Made by a program: the position numbers and the translations under genes. 64,000 nt of DNA, taken from assembly GCA_045811525.1 (NCBI GenBank), contig JBJMTV010000004.1, forward strand, positions 62,001 to 126,000. Direction: 5' to 3'. The stretch comes from VAZQ01 sp045811525 (GTDB taxonomy: Bacteria; Pseudomonadota; Alphaproteobacteria; Rhizobiales; Xanthobacteraceae). Below, one piece after another: positions 1-9,053 of the stretch; within the stretch, counting starts at the first letter, position 1, and each line of letters opens with the position of its first letter. Under the pieces are notes generated by a model. It saw only the letters and a list, made by a program, of their open reading frames with translations. It made no database searches and had not been told where the DNA came from.

Positions 1-37
1 GGAGCCGATCTTTGAGCCGGTGAAGGTGGTGCGCTCC

Positions 38-133
38 ATCCCCCTGCAAGGGGGAGGGTTGGGGTGGGGGTCTGCTGTGGGTACGAACCGGGTTGATTCC
101 TGACATTTTAGACCGGAGGAATGACCCCCACCC
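38..133. repeat. Intergenic palindromic element
   Basis: A C-run and a G-run (about 42-57) form a short hairpin. An 11-base G-rich arm at 62-72 is the exact reverse complement of 123-133. A further C-run/G-run pair follows near 174-190. No coding sense was found, and the methyltransferase gene ends just beyond at 222. This resembles the intergenic palindromes common in rhizobial genomes; a terminator role is possible but not shown. Confidence 0.4.
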
Positions 134-221
134 GATTTCACTGCTCCGCTGCGCGGCGCAGTGGAAATCGACCTTCCCCTTTTTGGGGGAGGTGGCACCA
201 CCCGTGTCGTGCGAGCCGACT

Positions 222-1043
222 CTATGTTGTCGCACTTATGACTGTGGCGAACGTGGGCACGCGCCATTGCAGACCTTTGGCAAAACGTCGGCGTACCTCA
301 TCGCTCAGTGACGAGCGGATTGCCGCCAAATGTTGCGGCGGTTGCCTTTCCAGCAGCATTGCGGCGCGCACGGTGCCGCGTGCGAAAATGTCGAATAGCC
401 CGTTCGGCGTGCTCAAGGTCCAACCGGATTCGAATACGGACATATCGATTCCAGAAAACCCCGCATCAGAAAGCAACTCACTGGCAATCTTGCGGTCTGC
501 GAATTGATGAAAATCTGGGCCGGGCGGCGGCGTGATATCAGGCGCCCCGTGCACTTTGATCGCGCGATAGACCAGCTCGTAGCTCGGCGAAAGGGCCGGT
601 CCGCACCACACCGTCATCCCGAACCCGCCACCCTGCCGCAGGACACGCCTGGCTTCGACGAGGGCGCGCCGCTGATCGGGGACATGGCACACACCAAAGT
701 TCGACACGACGACATCGAACGCGCCGTGACGGAACGGCAGCTCCTGCGCGTCAGCTTCTATGAAGGTCGAGTGTGGTAGACGTTGGCGCGCGAGCTGGAG
801 CATCGTCGGCGAGAAGTCGACGCCGATCACCTTACAGCCGCGCCTGGCCAGCGCTTCCGCAACGTTGCCCTGGCCGCAGCATAAATCGAGCACCCTCTGG
901 CCGGATTTTGCACCAGCGGCATCCAGCAGCGGCTCGATAACCTGGTCCGACGCAGTCGCAAATAGGTCGACATAGCTGGCTGCTCGCACAGAGTCGGCCC
1001 AGCCAACGCGCTCAGCTTCTGCAAATGCAATGAATTCGCTCAA
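222..1043 (-). CDS. Class I SAM-dependent methyltransferase
   Basis: A cytoplasmic Rossmann-fold methyltransferase of 273 residues, of the UbiE/Methyltransf_11 type. Motif I (VLDLCCGQGN) lies at residues 51-60, the acidic end of strand beta-2 (GVDFS) at 74-78, and the post-motif EADAQELPF at 96-104, followed by FDVVVSNFG. These are the expected SAM-binding signatures. The start is a TTG with a GGA a few bases upstream; no better start was seen. The substrate cannot be told from sequence. The gene stands alone, and the broken ABC_sub_bind fragment ends 33 bases upstream of its start on the same strand. Confidence 0.85.
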   Translation of the reverse strand: MSEFIAFAEAERVGWADSVRAASYVDLFATASDQVIEPLLDAAGAKSGQRVLDLCCGQGNVAEALARRGCKVIGVDFSPTMLQLARQRLPHSTFIEADAQELPFRHGAFDVVVSNFGVCHVPDQRRALVEARRVLRQGGGFGMTVWCGPALSPSYELVYRAIKVHGAPDITPPPGPDFHQFADRKIASELLSDAGFSGIDMSVFESGWTLSTPNGLFDIFARGTVRAAMLLERQPPQHLAAIRSSLSDEVRRRFAKGLQWRVPTFATVISATT

Positions 1044-1075
1044 GCACTGTTCCGCGCCCAGTAGCTATCCTCCAA

Positions 1076-1294
1076 CTAGCATGATGACCGTGCGCTGATG
1101 CTGCGGCCCTCGCTCCAGCCCAATTGCTGGAGCGCCTCTGACAACGCCATGAGGCGGGCTTGTCCCTCCGCATCGTCCGCCGACATATACATGATCAGGC
1201 GATGCGCGCACTCGCTGGCCCTGCTGCGCACGCACGCCAGCGGCCACGTTGCTGTAACGCCGCCGAGCAGCGATATGACGTTCCGACGTTTCAA
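1076..1294 (-). pseudogene. Truncated ABC_sub_bind solute-binding protein gene (5' fragment)
   Basis: This is the N-terminal piece of a paralogue of the binding protein at 3954-4934. It has the same AGGAG ribosome-binding region, the same KRR-x-VISLLGG Tat-like leader and a recognisable LGW-x-EGRS segment. It stops after about 70 residues, where an intact protein has about 327. Upstream bases to about 1340, and again 1496-1534, match the DNA upstream of 3954-4934, so the promoter region was duplicated too and then interrupted. The remaining 250 codons are absent. It is best read as a decayed tandem duplicate. Confidence 0.7.
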
Positions 1295-1340
1295 TGCCCC
1301 TAGCTCCTGTGCTTCCGGCCGAAAGGGTAGCACACCTTAA

Positions 1341-1706
1341 TCCGGCCGGAGACTGCGGCGCTGTGCGATTGCAACTGCCTGATGTCGCCTTCAGGTCAGG
1401 AGCGCGTTATTCGCCTATCCCCGGCGTCCGCTCGACAGTGCCGATTCCGAAGTTCGCATTAATCTGCGGCACCGCATCCACAAGCCCGGTGGGCCGGGAG
1501 ACTGCTGGCTGCCGGATTTCGCTCTGGCCCATGTCGGCGTTTGGTTTCCTCACCATCGGTGCGTACCAACAGTTTCGAGCGGCGCCTTTTCTACGGATGG
1601 CTGACCCGTGTTGCGCGTCGCGACAAACTGTGACGACTCGGACAGGGGGATAATTTTATGTCCCGTCGCGCGAAAGCGGCTGTGAGGAAGCGCAGCACGG
1701 CAACGC
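1341..1706. other. Gene-free stretch between broken and intact binding-protein genes
   Basis: No convincing coding sequence. A segment at about 1496-1534 closely matches the region upstream of the binding-protein gene at 3954-4934, marking it as part of an old duplication. The remainder has no recognisable feature. Confidence 0.5.
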
Positions 1707-2693
1707 TTATTCAATCACCTCATTGGCGAGGGCGAGCAGCATACCAGGAACCTCGAGGCCCAGCGCCTCGGCGGTTTGCAGATTGACGACGAGCTCGAAC
1801 TTGGTCGCTTGTAGGATCGGTAGGTCGGCCGGATTTTCGCCCTTGAGAATCCGACCGGCATAGATGCCGGCCTGCCGGAACAGCTCCATGAAATTCGAGC
1901 CATAGCTCATCAGCCCGCCGGCTTCGGCGAACTCGCGTAGGGCATTGATCGCTGGCAGCCTATGGCGGGCCGCCAGCGTGGCCAGTTGTACCGGGCGACT
2001 GGCGAACAATGGATCGGCAATGATCAACAAGGCAGCCGCGTTTTTTTGCACGGCGTCGCCAAAGGCCGCGCTGATCTCCCGGTACGTAGAGGCGGTGACG
2101 GCTTCAAGCTGCTGGCGCATGGCCGAGGCTGCCGCCTGCAATTCGGCAAGGGTGGACTGGCTCTGCGGGTTGGCAGGATTGATCAGGACTGCGAAGCGGG
2201 CGTCACGGCGCAGTAGCTGGTGCAGCAGCTCAAGCTGCTTTGCGGCAAGCCCGTTGTTCATAGAGCTGATACCAGTGACATTGCCGCCAGGACGGTTGAG
2301 GCTGGCGACGAGACCAGTTTGGACCGGATCGGCGCCGATCACGAATACGATGGGGATGGTTGGGGTGACGGCCTTCGCAGTGAGTGCAGCCGCGACGCCG
2401 CCGGGCGTCACGATCACCGCCACCCGCTGGCCGATCAGATCACTGGCCAATTCCAGCAGCCGACTATTGTCGCCATGGCCCCAGCGATACTCGATCGCGA
2501 TATTCCGACCCTCGACATAGCCGCCTTCAGCGAGCCCTTTGCGCAAACTAGCGACATATTTTGCGTTGGCCTCGGGGGAGCCAGGGTGAAGAATTCCGAC
2601 GGTCGGCACCGTCGGCCGCTGCGCACGCGCTGTAAGCGGCCACGCTCCGACCGCTCCACCGAGCAGCGTCATAACGGTGCGCCGGCGCATCAT
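1707..2693 (-). CDS. ABC transporter substrate-binding protein (ABC_sub_bind family)
   Basis: A periplasmic binding protein of the ABC_sub_bind (PF04392, TrpX/YtrH-like) family, about 328 residues. The leader is Tat-like (MMRRR-x-VMTLLGG ... ARAQ). The body has the family hallmarks: VGILHPGSPEAN, a YVEGRN-x-x-IEYRW segment, DPVQTGLVASLNRPGGN-x-TG and a LGLEVP near the C-terminus. I chose the ATG at 2693 because it places the arginines at the start of the leader; an in-frame GTG at 2732 is the alternative. With that GTG the gene begins 2 bases after the stop of the upstream paralogue, so the two are probably cotranscribed. No permease or ATPase is adjacent; the ligand is unknown. Confidence 0.88.
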   Translation of the reverse strand: MMRRRTVMTLLGGAVGAWPLTARAQRPTVPTVGILHPGSPEANAKYVASLRKGLAEGGYVEGRNIAIEYRWGHGDNSRLLELASDLIGQRVAVIVTPGGVAAALTAKAVTPTIPIVFVIGADPVQTGLVASLNRPGGNVTGISSMNNGLAAKQLELLHQLLRRDARFAVLINPANPQSQSTLAELQAAASAMRQQLEAVTASTYREISAAFGDAVQKNAAALLIIADPLFASRPVQLATLAARHRLPAINALREFAEAGGLMSYGSNFMELFRQAGIYAGRILKGENPADLPILQATKFELVVNLQTAEALGLEVPGMLLALANEVIE

Positions 2694-2734
2694 TCCAATG
2701 CGAGCCCTGAGCAGATGCATCAAAACAGGCACGC

Positions 2735-3718
2735 TTACTCGACCACTTCGTCGGCAGTGGCAAGCAGGGCTGGCGGCAGGGTGATGCCGAACATGCGTGC
2801 GGTCGAAGCATTGATGACCAGCTCGAACTTGGTCGACTGCACGACGGGCAGGTCTGCGGCCTTCGCCCCCTTGAGGATTCGCCCCGTATAGATCCCGGCT
2901 TGCCGATGCGCGTCGGTCACGCTCGCTCCGTAGGTGATCAGCCCGCCCACCTCCGAATAGCGGCGACTACCGCCGATCGCCGGGATTCCGTGCCGGGCAG
3001 CCAGCTGTGCCAGCTGGACGCTGCGGGTGGCGAAGAACGGGCCGCTGCTGATGAATAGAGCGTCCGGCCGGTCGCTCGCGAGCACAGCGAAGGCTGCGTC
3101 GATCTCGGCGATAGTGCCGGCGTTGATGAGGTGCAGGTGCAGTCCCATGCCTGCAGCGGCCGCTTCGAGTTGGCGTCGGTTGGCGGCCTCAATCGTCGGC
3201 TCAGCCGCATTGAGCAGCGCGGCAACCCGCTTCGCGTCGGGCACCAGCGCCCGCAACAGCTCGAGTCGCTTCGCGGCTAGCTCGGCGGCAAAGAAATTGA
3301 TCCCGGTCGCGTTGCCGCCGGGCCGCGCGAGGCTGATCACTAGGCCGAGCCGGACCGGGTCTTCGGGGACCAGGAATACGATCGGAATGGTTGTTGTTGC
3401 CTTAGCCGCCGCCAGTGACGCGGGCGCACTGGCCGCGACTATCACGCTGACGTACCGGCGAGCGAGGTCGGCCGCTAGCACCGGCAGCCGATCGGGCTCA
3501 TTGTCGGCCCACCGATACTCGATCGCGACGTTCTCGCCCTCGACATAGCCGCCGTCGTTAAGAGCACGGCGAAACGCGCGCAGGCTCTCCGCGTAACCAT
3601 CCGATGCTGCGGCGTTGAGATAGCCAATCGCGGGCAGCGACTGTTGCTGCGCATGTGCCGCTAACGGCGAGGTGCAGGCCGTGCTGCCCAAAAATGCGAT
3701 GAAGCTGCGCCGTTTCAT
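2735..3718 (-). CDS. ABC transporter substrate-binding protein (ABC_sub_bind family)
   Basis: A second tandem paralogue of about 327 residues. The leader MKRRSFIAFLGS ... AHAQQQ is Tat-like with an AxA-type cleavage site. Family features include AIGYLNAAASDGYAES, YVEGENVAIEYRWADN and DPVRLGLVISLARPGGNATG. The ATG at 3718 fits the leader; an upstream in-frame TTG at 3739 would add seven residues. It precedes and nearly abuts 1707-2693 on the same strand. Orphan status and ligand are as for its neighbours: the binding protein is recognised, its transporter partner is not in the window. Confidence 0.88.
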   Translation of the reverse strand: MKRRSFIAFLGSTACTSPLAAHAQQQSLPAIGYLNAAASDGYAESLRAFRRALNDGGYVEGENVAIEYRWADNEPDRLPVLAADLARRYVSVIVAASAPASLAAAKATTTIPIVFLVPEDPVRLGLVISLARPGGNATGINFFAAELAAKRLELLRALVPDAKRVAALLNAAEPTIEAANRRQLEAAAAGMGLHLHLINAGTIAEIDAAFAVLASDRPDALFISSGPFFATRSVQLAQLAARHGIPAIGGSRRYSEVGGLITYGASVTDAHRQAGIYTGRILKGAKAADLPVVQSTKFELVINASTARMFGITLPPALLATADEVVE

Positions 3719-3953
3719 GGAAATGTCCGTCCAGGACAAAGCCTACCAAAGAGCAGCTTTGTGCGTAACAGCAAAAGCATGGCCGCGATGGTCGGCTTCG
3801 GGTCAGACGTGATCTCGGCTCATCCGGACCACGAGCGCCGAAGGCGCACCAGCAAGCGGATCGAGCTGAGCACCATTGGTCCCTGAGCTACGCTACTCCT
3901 TAACTTGGGCCGGGCTTGCATCGGCTGGATCGCACCAGCTTCGGCTGGCGCAC

Positions 3954-4934
3954 TCATTCAATCACCTCATCGGCGCGCGCAAGCAAGGTTGCTGGCACCT
4001 CGAGCCCGAGCGCCGTCGCTGTCTTCGTGTTGATCACCAGCTCGAACTTTGTGGGCTGCTCGACGGGAATATCAGCCGGCTTCCCGCCGCGCAGGATCCT
4101 ATCGACAAAGTCGGCGGTACGTCGCCACAAATCCCGGAAGTTCGGTCCGTAGGATAACAGACCTCCAGTCTCGACGTAGTCCCGAAAGCCAGACATGGTC
4201 GGCAGTCGCGCCGCCGCCGCCAAGCTATTGATCCGAGCCTGATTGGTGTTAGTGAGCGGGTCGGCCACGACAAAAATTGCCTGTACGAGACCGGCCTGGG
4301 CTGCCGCGAAGGCCGGTGGGATATCGTCGGCTTGTCGGATTTCCAATCTAGCGACATCAAGGGCAAGCGTGCGCGCCGCCGCCTGAACTTCGGCCATCTC
4401 GATCACGGCGCCGGGATAGCCAACGTTGCCCATGATCGCCAGCCGGTGAAGGCCGGGAATAACCTCACGCAACAGTTCGAGGCGTTTGCCGGCAAGATCG
4501 GTCAATTGATTTGAGAGGCCTGTGATATTCCCGCCCGGCCGCGCCAGGCTCGCTACGAACCCACTGCCGACGGGATCCGTCGCCAGAGCGAAGACGATCG
4601 GGATGACCGATGTCGCCTCTTTCGCCGCGAGGAGTGCGCCTCCCGAGGTCACGATCACATCGACGTTCCGCTGGACAAATTCGGCCGCGATTTCTGCGAA
4701 GCGCCCCGGTCGCCCTTCAGCCCAGCGAAACTCGATAGTGACGGAGCGTCCTTCGATCCAGCCAAGCTCACGCAGACGCTGTACGAAAGCGGTGACCCAC
4801 TGGTTCCAGGCGGAAGGCGTCGCCGCACCTAAGAACCCGATGGTTGGAAGCTTACCCCCCTGCTGCGCACGCCCCGCCAGCGGCCACGCTGCTATAACGC
4901 CGCCGAGCAGCGAGATGACATCGCGACGTTTCAC
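3954..4934 (-). CDS. ABC transporter substrate-binding protein (ABC_sub_bind family)
   Basis: A third paralogue, about 326 residues. The GTG start at 4934 is preceded by AGGAG with nine bases spacing, a better signal than the longer GTG at 4973. The leader is VKRRDVISLLGG ... GRAQQ. The body has TIGFLGAATPSAW, LGWIEGRSVTIEFRWAEGR, DPVGSGFVASLARPGGN and a C-terminal LGLEVPATLLARADEVIE. It is separated by 235 bases from 2735-3718, so it may be transcribed separately. It is the closest relative of the broken copy at 1076-1294. Confidence 0.88.
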   Translation of the reverse strand: MKRRDVISLLGGVIAAWPLAGRAQQGGKLPTIGFLGAATPSAWNQWVTAFVQRLRELGWIEGRSVTIEFRWAEGRPGRFAEIAAEFVQRNVDVIVTSGGALLAAKEATSVIPIVFALATDPVGSGFVASLARPGGNITGLSNQLTDLAGKRLELLREVIPGLHRLAIMGNVGYPGAVIEMAEVQAAARTLALDVARLEIRQADDIPPAFAAAQAGLVQAIFVVADPLTNTNQARINSLAAAARLPTMSGFRDYVETGGLLSYGPNFRDLWRRTADFVDRILRGGKPADIPVEQPTKFELVINTKTATALGLEVPATLLARADEVIE

Positions 4935-5075
4935 TGCGCGTAGCTCCTGTGCTTCCGATCGAAAGGATAGCACACCTTGATTGGTGGGAGAGTGCTGGGT
5001 GCCGGATTTCGCTCCGGGCCCATGATCACCTACGGCTGCGCGTTGCTGAGTCCGCCTCGTAAACGCGATATCCCC

Positions 5076-5996
5076 TTATCCGATCAAATCGAACAGCTCA
5101 CGCCCATAAAGACCCTGAGCCTCGTTGCGCAGCGGCGAAACAGCCGACGCGAAGGCGGTGTGCTCGGCTCGGGTAAGGGCGACGATCTCGCACCCCTGCG
5201 CCTCGATGGTCCCACGTGCCTCGTTCTCTTCGGCCTCGTGCAAATCGCGCTGGAAGAGGACGGCCTCGTTGACAACCTCACGCATCGTATTCTGGAGCTC
5301 CGGCGGCCAGCCGTCATAGGCGGACCGGTTGAGGAAGATCGGCCGCGAGACATAGAAGTGGTTCGAGAGCGTGTGAAAGCGATGAAACTTGTGCACGCCG
5401 TAGGTGACCGTATTGGTCAGCGGATTCTCCTGCGCATCGATGCTGCCGGCCTTGATCATGTCAATCGCCTGCGTCAGGTCCATGCGCATCGGCCGTGCGC
5501 CGAGAAGGGCAAAAGTGCGCTCCTGCACCTTGCTCGGCAGCACGCGAATGGAGAGACCTGCAAGATCGGCGGGCATGTGCAGGGGTCGCACGCGGTTTGA
5601 GATATGGCGGAAGCCATTCTCGAACCAGCCGAGCACGCGGTAGCTCACACGCTCCTCGATCGCGCCCGCCAGTCTCGCGCCAAGTGAGCCATCCATCGCG
5701 GCTCGTGCTTGCGCAGTCGTGGTGAAGAGGAATGGAAGGTCGACAAATCCGAGCTCAGGCACCCGGTCGCTGAGATAGCTCGATGACTGATATCCGAGCG
5801 TGAGCAGGCCGTGCTCAACCAGCCAGAGAATGTCCTCGGCTCGATAGCCCAGATCCATGATATTCCAGACGTACTTCACCTGCACGCCGTCTCCGAGCCG
5901 CGAGGTGAGCCGGTCGCCGATGAGCTTGAGCGCGCGGCTGAAGCCCGTATTCGGCGGGCCGTAGCCTCCCATGCGAATTTGTATCGGCTCCGACAT
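5076..5996 (-). CDS. DctP-like TRAP solute-binding protein lacking a signal peptide
   Basis: 306 residues, matching the TRAP DctP fold from close to its first residue. Family features include the GL-x-IR-x-LPSKVQ arginine region, LGARPMRMDLTQAIDMIKAGSIDAQE (the segment that usually lines the carboxylate site) and TLSNHFYVSRP. Unusually, the ATG at 5996 leads straight into MSEPIQIRMGGYGP with no hydrophobic leader. The ATG is well placed: AGGG lies just upstream, eight bases after the stop of the MFS gene. No dctQ or dctM gene is present. Either it is a cytoplasmic binding or regulatory protein, or its leader has been lost. Confidence 0.82.
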   Translation of the reverse strand: MSEPIQIRMGGYGPPNTGFSRALKLIGDRLTSRLGDGVQVKYVWNIMDLGYRAEDILWLVEHGLLTLGYQSSSYLSDRVPELGFVDLPFLFTTTAQARAAMDGSLGARLAGAIEERVSYRVLGWFENGFRHISNRVRPLHMPADLAGLSIRVLPSKVQERTFALLGARPMRMDLTQAIDMIKAGSIDAQENPLTNTVTYGVHKFHRFHTLSNHFYVSRPIFLNRSAYDGWPPELQNTMREVVNEAVLFQRDLHEAEENEARGTIEAQGCEIVALTRAEHTAFASAVSPLRNEAQGLYGRELFDLIG

Positions 5997-6004
5997 GGGC
6001 GACC

Positions 6005-7234
6005 CTAAGCTTTGTCTGCGGGCAGGGAATGTTGAGAACGCCTGGAGGGTTGACGCATGGCCACCGCCGTCCCCGAGGCAGCGAGGCCAAATCCCACACT
6101 GAGCAGAATGCCTCCGACCCCGCTCGCGGCGGCGAGCACACCCGCGGCCGCCGGGAATACGATCTGGCCTACGCGGTTGCCGGTCATGCGCAGGGTGAGC
6201 GCCGTGCCGCATGCCTCGACCGGCGCCAGATGCACGACACTGGAGATCGTCAGCGTCGAGGCAATGCCCATGGCAAAGCCGAGGAAAACCAGGACCGCGT
6301 ACATGGCCGGCAAAGGAAGTGGAAGCGCAAGGACCGCGAACGCGGCGGCGCTGGCCAGCATGCTCGACAGGGTGAGCGGCACGCGACCCACGGTGAAGAT
6401 GAGACGCGCATAGAAGGCGCGTGACACGAGCGAGGCGAGCGAGCGAACGGTCAGCATGTAACCGATGTGGTCGGACTGTATGCTGCGCTCCGCTCCGAGC
6501 GCCGGCAGATAGATCACCAGCAGGTCCTGCGCGGTGATGGTGACGACACTCGACACCATCACGGCAACAAAACCGCGAATTTTGAGGAGCTCGGTGATCG
6601 GAATGAAAGTGCCGGAGCCGCCGCGGCCAGCTTGCTTTCGGACCGGCCGGATCAAGACCGCGACCGCAAACCCCAGGGCCGCTGTCGCAAGTCCGACGGC
6701 AAACAGCGTTGCCGTTGGCGGTACCGCGGCCGCTCCCCCGAGCCATCCGACGGTGAATGGCCCGAGACCCTGGCCGATCGACGCCGCGACCATGTAGTAG
6801 CCGAGCGTCGCTTCACGCCCGCGTGCGCCGCCTGCTCGGACCGCGAGTGTCTGGTGCCCCGCCATGCAGAACATGTGACCGAATCCGAGCAGCACGCTGA
6901 GCCCAACGAGGTGCAAGCCCGAGAGCGGCCACGCCCAAAGGCTCACGCAGGCGACCAGCACTAGCGAGGACCCGAGCCACACCGCGCGGGCGTCATTGCC
7001 GCGATCGATCCAGCGGCCGACCTGCAGGGCACTGAACGCTGGAACGATGGCAAAACCGGTGGCGATGAAACCCAGCCAAAGCACCGGCAAGCCGAGCTCG
7101 AGCACGCGGTACGACGTGGTGACTCGGATGATCAGAATGAGCGTCTGCGTGAGAACGACGTGCGTCAGGAATGGGATCAGCAGGTGATAATCGACGTCGC
7201 TGGGTTGCGAACGGCCGCTCGGCTCCTGCGTCAT
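6005..7234 (-). CDS. Major facilitator superfamily transporter
   Basis: An inner-membrane permease of about 409 residues with about 12 hydrophobic segments, for example FLTHVVLTQTLILIIRV, VLWLGFIATGFAIVPAF and AMYAVLVFLGFAMGIAS. A loop GRWIDRGNDARAV after the second helix is MFS-like. The ATG at 7234 (MTQEPSG) was chosen over a TTG at 7273 without a ribosome-binding site. It is cotranscribed with the DctP-like gene that starts eight bases downstream, suggesting they handle the same organic acid. The substrate cannot be determined from sequence. Confidence 0.85.
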   Translation of the reverse strand: MTQEPSGRSQPSDVDYHLLIPFLTHVVLTQTLILIIRVTTSYRVLELGLPVLWLGFIATGFAIVPAFSALQVGRWIDRGNDARAVWLGSSLVLVACVSLWAWPLSGLHLVGLSVLLGFGHMFCMAGHQTLAVRAGGARGREATLGYYMVAASIGQGLGPFTVGWLGGAAAVPPTATLFAVGLATAALGFAVAVLIRPVRKQAGRGGSGTFIPITELLKIRGFVAVMVSSVVTITAQDLLVIYLPALGAERSIQSDHIGYMLTVRSLASLVSRAFYARLIFTVGRVPLTLSSMLASAAAFAVLALPLPLPAMYAVLVFLGFAMGIASTLTISSVVHLAPVEACGTALTLRMTGNRVGQIVFPAAAGVLAAASGVGGILLSVGFGLAASGTAVAMRQPSRRSQHSLPADKA

Positions 7235-7409
7235 CGAGAGTTCGTTTCTGCTACCTGAAGTCGTCCGGATCAAAGGAGCTTGTTTACCGGCTGCGGCGCC
7301 CTGCGCAAGAGCCCGAGCGCGGGTGACAGCCCTGAGAAACCGTCGAGTGGAGGCGCCCGCCGCAGCCCAGAAGGTTCAATATTGCCCTGAATTGAATTAG
7401 CTTGGCGCC

Positions 7410-9035
7410 ATGTATGCGCCCCATGTCCTTACCAGAACGGGCAGCTACGACGCGCTGTACGCTTCATTCCGCTGGCACGTACCGGCGCATTACAACATAG
7501 GCGCGGATATCTGTGATCGGTGGGCCTGCAGTGACCCAAGCCGCACCGCAATTCTCAATGTCGAGAACAACGGCTCGGTGCAGCACATCAGCTATGGCCG
7601 CTTGCAGGAGACGGCGAACCGTCTCGCCAATGTCCTGCAGGCGCGTGGCATCCGGCGCGGTGATCGGGTCGCCATCCTGCTGCCGCAGATGCCGGAAGTG
7701 GCTGCAAGTCACATCGCGATCTACAAGCTTGGGGCGATCGCGCTGCCCTTGGCGATGTTGTTTGGCATCGAGGCCCTCTCGTACCGCCTCAAGGACTCCG
7801 GGGCGCGTGCGCTGATCACGAACGCGCAGGGTCTGGCGAAGATTGCCGACGCACCGGAGGCGACCTCCTCGCTGCGCCTGGTGCTCTCGACTGACGGTGC
7901 CGCCGATGGGGCGGATGGGTTTGATGAGACCTTGGCGCAGGCGGCGCCCCATTTCACCGCCGTCGACACGGCGGCTGATGTGCCTGCCTTGATGGTCTAC
8001 ACGTCGGGAACGACCGGGCCCCCAAAAGGCGCCTTGCATGGGCACCGAGTGTTGCTCGGACATCTCCCTGGCATCGAGATGCCGCACGAGTTTCTGCCAC
8101 AGCCCGGGGACCGTTTCTGGACTCCCGCTGATTGGGCCTGGGCCGGGGGCCTGCTCAACGTGCTGCTCCCAGGGCTGCACTACGGCGTGCCGGTGGTGGC
8201 TGCCCGCTTCGACAAGTTCGATCCGGAGGCGGCCTTTGCGTTGCTAGCCAAGCTCGAGGTGCGCAACGCGTTCGTGCCGCCGACAGCGCTGCGCATGTTA
8301 CGGTCGGTCCCTCCGCCCAAACAGAAATTGCATCTTCGTTCGGTGGCGTCGGGTGGTGAATCGCTCGGCGCGGAGACGTATGAATGGGGCCGCGCCGTTC
8401 TGGGCCTCACCATCAACGAGTTCTACGGGCAGACAGAATGCAACCTGGTGCTCGGCTCCTGCGCCGTCATCGGCGTGTCGCGGCCGGGCGCAATTGGCAA
8501 GCCAATCCCCGGCCATACAGTTGCAGTCATCGAGCCCGACGGATCACCTTGTGCGAGTGGTGAGATCGGCCAGATCGCCGTACGCCGCCCCGATCCGGTA
8601 ATGTTCCTGGAATACTGGGGCAGGCCTGAGGCGACCCGCGACAAGTTCATCGGTGATTGGATGACCACGGGCGATCAAGGCCTGGTGGACGAGGATGGCT
8701 ACGTGCAGTTCATTGGCCGCGACGATGACGTGATCACCTCGTCGGGCTATCGCATCGGGCCGACCGAAATCGAGGATTGCTTGATCGCGCACCCGGCCGT
8801 GGCGCTCGCAGCTGCCGTCGGCAAGCCCGACCCGTTGCGAACGGAGATCGTCAAGGCGTTCATCGTTCTCAAATCGGGACATGCGCCGTCCGCCGCGCTG
8901 GCCGCTGAGATCCAGAATTTCGTGAAGTTGCGTCTGTCCGCCCATGAATATCCCCGTGAGGTGGCCTTCATCGAGCAGATGCCAATGACGACCACCGGCA
9001 AAGTGATACGCCGGCTGCTGCGCCAGCAGGGATGA
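7410..9035 (+). CDS. AMP-forming acyl-CoA synthetase
   Basis: A 541-residue member of the ANL superfamily (acetyl-/medium-chain acyl-CoA synthetase branch), which activates a carboxylic acid to its CoA thioester via an acyl-adenylate. The P-loop-like motif YTSGTTGPPKG is at residues 197-207. The A5 motif NEFYGQTE and the A7/A8 region MTTGDQGLVDEDGY ... GRDDDVI are present. The catalytic lysine in TTGK is at residue 531. The start ATG follows MFS by 175 bases in the divergent direction. The protein is full length. The substrate is likely a short or medium-chain or aromatic acid, an inference only. Confidence 0.92.
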   Translation: MYAPHVLTRTGSYDALYASFRWHVPAHYNIGADICDRWACSDPSRTAILNVENNGSVQHISYGRLQETANRLANVLQARGIRRGDRVAILLPQMPEVAASHIAIYKLGAIALPLAMLFGIEALSYRLKDSGARALITNAQGLAKIADAPEATSSLRLVLSTDGAADGADGFDETLAQAAPHFTAVDTAADVPALMVYTSGTTGPPKGALHGHRVLLGHLPGIEMPHEFLPQPGDRFWTPADWAWAGGLLNVLLPGLHYGVPVVAARFDKFDPEAAFALLAKLEVRNAFVPPTALRMLRSVPPPKQKLHLRSVASGGESLGAETYEWGRAVLGLTINEFYGQTECNLVLGSCAVIGVSRPGAIGKPIPGHTVAVIEPDGSPCASGEIGQIAVRRPDPVMFLEYWGRPEATRDKFIGDWMTTGDQGLVDEDGYVQFIGRDDDVITSSGYRIGPTEIEDCLIAHPAVALAAAVGKPDPLRTEIVKAFIVLKSGHAPSAALAAEIQNFVKLRLSAHEYPREVAFIEQMPMTTTGKVIRRLLRQQG

Positions 9036-9053
9036 CGCACAGACGACCTAGAC

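Noticed and set aside
38..133. Palindromic DNA at the left edge as an insertion sequence end
   Set aside because: No transposase, no matching opposite end and no target duplication; left as an intergenic repeat.
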